From an uncultured Clostridia bacterium (GTDB taxonomy: Bacteria; Bacillota; Clostridia; Christensenellales; Borkfalkiaceae), in contig CALVHV010000154.1 of assembly GCA_944328845.1 (NCBI GenBank), positions 1-36,535 of the forward strand: a DNA stretch of 36,535 bases. The letters are read 5' to 3'. Below the pieces are notes generated by a model that was given only the letters and a program-made list of their open reading frames with translations, did not search any database and was not told where the DNA came from. Shown here piece after piece: positions 35,051-36,535 of the stretch (positions within the stretch are counted from its first letter, which is position 1; every line of letters starts with the position of its first letter). The translations under genes and the position numbers were made by a program.

Positions 35051-35100
35051 CATCGGGCCAAATTTATGTTTTACCGCAAAATCTGCACAATGATAAGATA

Positions 35101-35142
35101 AAAAAGCCGACCCGCGTTTATACAAACTTGCGTCGGCTTTTT
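35101..35142. terminator. Bidirectional terminator after the sulfatase-maturase gene
   Basis: AAAAAGCCGAC (35101-35111) pairs perfectly with GTCGGCTTTTT (35132-35142), with a partly paired inner region. It begins 11 bases past the stop at 35153 and provides a run of U on either strand. It separates the maturase gene from the sulfatase operon promoter. Confidence 0.85.
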
Positions 35143-35152
35143 ATTGAATGAA

Positions 35153-36268
35153 TTATGCTTTTTTCAGAATCTCTTTCGTTATGCTCAAAAGCCCTTCCCC
35201 GCACTCCTCGAAAAACTTTTTATAGCTTTCGCAATAAAAATTGAGGGACGGTATCCCGCTTTCAAAAGGTTCACGGTATCTTCGGCATCCGCCGCGGCAG
35301 AGCATATACCATTTGCACTCTTTGCACTCTTTGGAAACGGGAAAGGATTCTTCCACAAACTTTTCAAACACTTCCGAATTTCGTATTTCCCGCAAAGAAT
35401 TTTCGTTGACATTGCCCCCTTTGTATTGGTCCAATACATAGAAATCACACGGATACACGTCTCCGTTCCCTTCTACAACAAAATAGGCGGCGCAGCGGCC
35501 GTTCATGCCGCAATTCTCCGCAGGATATCCCGCAAGCAGCGAAAGATAATTGTCAAAATTGCGGACGCTTAAAAACTTCTTCTTTAAAAAACAAGAATAG
35601 AATTTATTGAATGAGGTAACAAGAAACTCCCCGTATCTCTTTGCCGAAAGAGACCACTCCCCCTTTTCCCCTTCCAACCCGTCCAGACAGGGAATAAACT
35701 GCAAATAAGTAAATCCGTTGTTGATGAAAAAATTCATCACCTTGTTGGCGTTTTTGGCGACCTCTTCCGTCACGACGCAGAGTATATTGTACTCCACCTT
35801 ATGGCGGTTCAACAGCGTCACCGTCTGACGGATTCGGTTAAACGTACCCTGCCCCTGCGCGTCCCAGCGGAAAAGGTCGTGGATCTCTTTGGGACCGTCC
35901 AGCGAAAGGCCGATCAAAAAATGATTTTCCGCAAAAAATTTTGCCCACTCCTCATCGACGGCGTATCCGTTTGTCTGCAGAGAATTGTGGATCTGTACGC
36001 CCGTCTTTGCGTATTTTTTGCAAAAAGACATATGTCTGCGAAAAAAATCCAGCCCTGCAAGCGTAGGTTCTCCTCCTTGAAAGGCAAAAGAAACGCTCCC
36101 TTCCGTGTACTCCATGGCGCGACGCACCATATTTTCGTGCGTTTGTTCGTTCATGATCCCCGCATTGCGCACTTCTCTGTGCGAAGCGACATCCGCATAA
36201 AAACAGTATCGGCAACGCATATTGCAAGAGGACGAAGCAGGTTTTATCAACATACTGACAGGCGGCAT
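35153..36268 (-). CDS. Anaerobic sulfatase-maturating enzyme (radical SAM, SPASM domain)
   Basis: The 371-residue enzyme oxidises the active-site Cys (or Ser) of sulfatases to formylglycine without oxygen. The radical SAM motif is CNMRCRYC (Cys15, Cys19, Cys22). FAFQGGEPTLAGLDFF is the conserved SAM-binding region, HNSLQTNG and GLSLDGP follow, and a C-terminal SPASM region holds CGMNGRCAAYF, DVYPCDFY and CKECKWYMLCRGGCRR with cysteines for two auxiliary iron-sulfur clusters. The ATG at 36268 is chosen because AAGGAG lies seven bases upstream; a longer in-frame start would precede the promoter's predicted transcription start. It has its own promoter and a terminator, so it is a separate unit from the two Cys-type sulfatases next to it, which are its obvious clients. 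It implies an anaerobic lifestyle. Confidence 0.92.
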   Translation of the reverse strand: MPPVSMLIKPASSSCNMRCRYCFYADVASHREVRNAGIMNEQTHENMVRRAMEYTEGSVSFAFQGGEPTLAGLDFFRRHMSFCKKYAKTGVQIHNSLQTNGYAVDEEWAKFFAENHFLIGLSLDGPKEIHDLFRWDAQGQGTFNRIRQTVTLLNRHKVEYNILCVVTEEVAKNANKVMNFFINNGFTYLQFIPCLDGLEGEKGEWSLSAKRYGEFLVTSFNKFYSCFLKKKFLSVRNFDNYLSLLAGYPAENCGMNGRCAAYFVVEGNGDVYPCDFYVLDQYKGGNVNENSLREIRNSEVFEKFVEESFPVSKECKECKWYMLCRGGCRRYREPFESGIPSLNFYCESYKKFFEECGEGLLSITKEILKKA

Positions 36269-36287
36269 AATTTTTCTCCTTTTGTAC

Positions 36288-36316
36288 AGTATACAACAGT
36301 TTGGTTTCTCTTGCAA
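36288..36316 (-). promoter_or_regulatory. Promoter of the sulfatase-maturase gene
   Basis: On the minus strand TTGCAA (36316-36311) and TATACT (36293-36288) are 17 bp apart. The predicted start near 36281 falls at the AAGGAG ribosome site, so the mRNA would begin almost at its Shine-Dalgarno sequence. The TATACT overlaps an inverted TGTACAGTATACA sequence. Confidence 0.6.
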
Positions 36317-36322
36317 ACCTTT

Positions 36323-36535
36323 TTACAGCAATAAATAAAATACTGCACCGAGCACGCCTGAACCCAGCATGACAAAAACAGGATTTATCTTATATTTCCT
36401 CAGTACAAACATTGCCGAAAAGAAAATAATTACGGACACGATATTCAATGCCGTCACATCCGTCGTAAAACCGCCTTCTCCCCAAAATGACAAAATAAGG
36501 ATGCCTATCCCCGCCGAAGCATTGAGCGCCACACT
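36323..36535 (-). CDS. C-terminal end of a membrane protein, probably chromate-transporter (CHR) family, cut by window edge
   Basis: At least 69 residues are visible, with two hydrophobic segments (ALNIVSVIIFFSAMFVL and VFVMLGSGVLGAVFYLLL) joined by RKYKINP. The R-K-x-K-x-NP junction followed by a glycine-containing last helix resembles the C-terminus of ChrA/CHR-domain transporters. The frame continues beyond the right edge, so the N-terminus and signature motifs are missing. It ends 7 bp before the -35 box of the maturase promoter. Other small membrane transporters could look alike over so short a stretch. Confidence 0.45.
   Translation of the reverse strand, partial: SVALNASAGIGILILSFWGEGGFTTDVTALNIVSVIIFFSAMFVLRKYKINPVFVMLGSGVLGAVFYLLL

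Noticed and set aside
1..36535. CRISPR arrays, tRNA/rRNA genes, insertion sequences or prophage
   Set aside because: No regularly spaced repeats, tRNA-like cloverleafs, transposase or integrase motifs were found by reading either strand.

Overview
The window reads as chromosomal DNA of an obligately anaerobic Clostridia-type Firmicute, probably a gut bacterium related to the Christensenellales; this is a loose inference. The grounds are strong AGGAGG-type ribosome binding sites, sigma-A-like promoters, lipobox lipoproteins, a LplABC-type sugar importer without its own ATPase, an oxygen-independent sulfatase-maturating enzyme, and very large secreted Ig-like repeat proteins. Almost every gene lies on the minus strand; only the microcompartment shell gene (7347-8063) and the AraC-type regulator (26813-27709) are on the plus strand. 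I saw no tRNA, rRNA, CRISPR array or transposase.

Layout. (1) 1-6803: a giant secreted surface protein of about twenty MBG/YDG-like repeats, running off the left edge and split by a frameshift that coincides with a perfect 8-bp tandem duplication (5985-6000). (2) 6804-8606: a divergent promoter region with a 15-T run, a solitary PduB-type microcompartment shell protein, and convergently the L-rhamnose mutarotase gene rhaM. (3) 8817-15608: an ECF sigma factor, a membrane anti-sigma-like protein, then a Dlt-like five-gene cassette: MBOAT acyltransferase, SGNH/DltD-AlgJ-like protein, DltA-like adenylating enzyme, fold-type-III PLP decarboxylase and acyl carrier protein. This is the best candidate for an undescribed system: a cell-envelope acylation route in which the amino acid may be decarboxylated on or before the carrier. 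(4) 15882-34960: a glycan-utilisation locus. It holds two Cys-type sulfatases, a GH36 raffinose-synthase-like enzyme and a GH78 alpha-L-rhamnosidase (all without signal peptides), the AraC regulator, two ABC permeases, a binding lipoprotein, a secreted GH110-like beta-helix enzyme with a CBM9-like tail, a large carbohydrate-binding lipoprotein and an esterase-like hydrolase. (5) 35153-36535: the anaerobic sulfatase-maturating radical SAM enzyme on its own promoter, and the end of a probable chromate-transporter-family gene.

How the parts fit. The lipoprotein and the GH110-like enzyme would bind and trim a sulfated, galactose- and rhamnose-containing glycan outside the cell. The ABC importer would take up sulfated oligosaccharides, and the cytoplasmic sulfatases, GH36 and GH78 enzymes would finish them. 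A 39-bp element matching at 33 of 39 positions lies immediately upstream of a -10 box at exactly the same distance at two places (35012-35050 and 27728-27766). It is a likely binding site for the AraC regulator. The second copy points leftward across the regulator gene towards the transporter operon, an antisense (excludon-like) arrangement. Rhamnosidase, rhamnose mutarotase and a propanediol-type shell protein in one window suggest a rhamnose-to-propanediol link.
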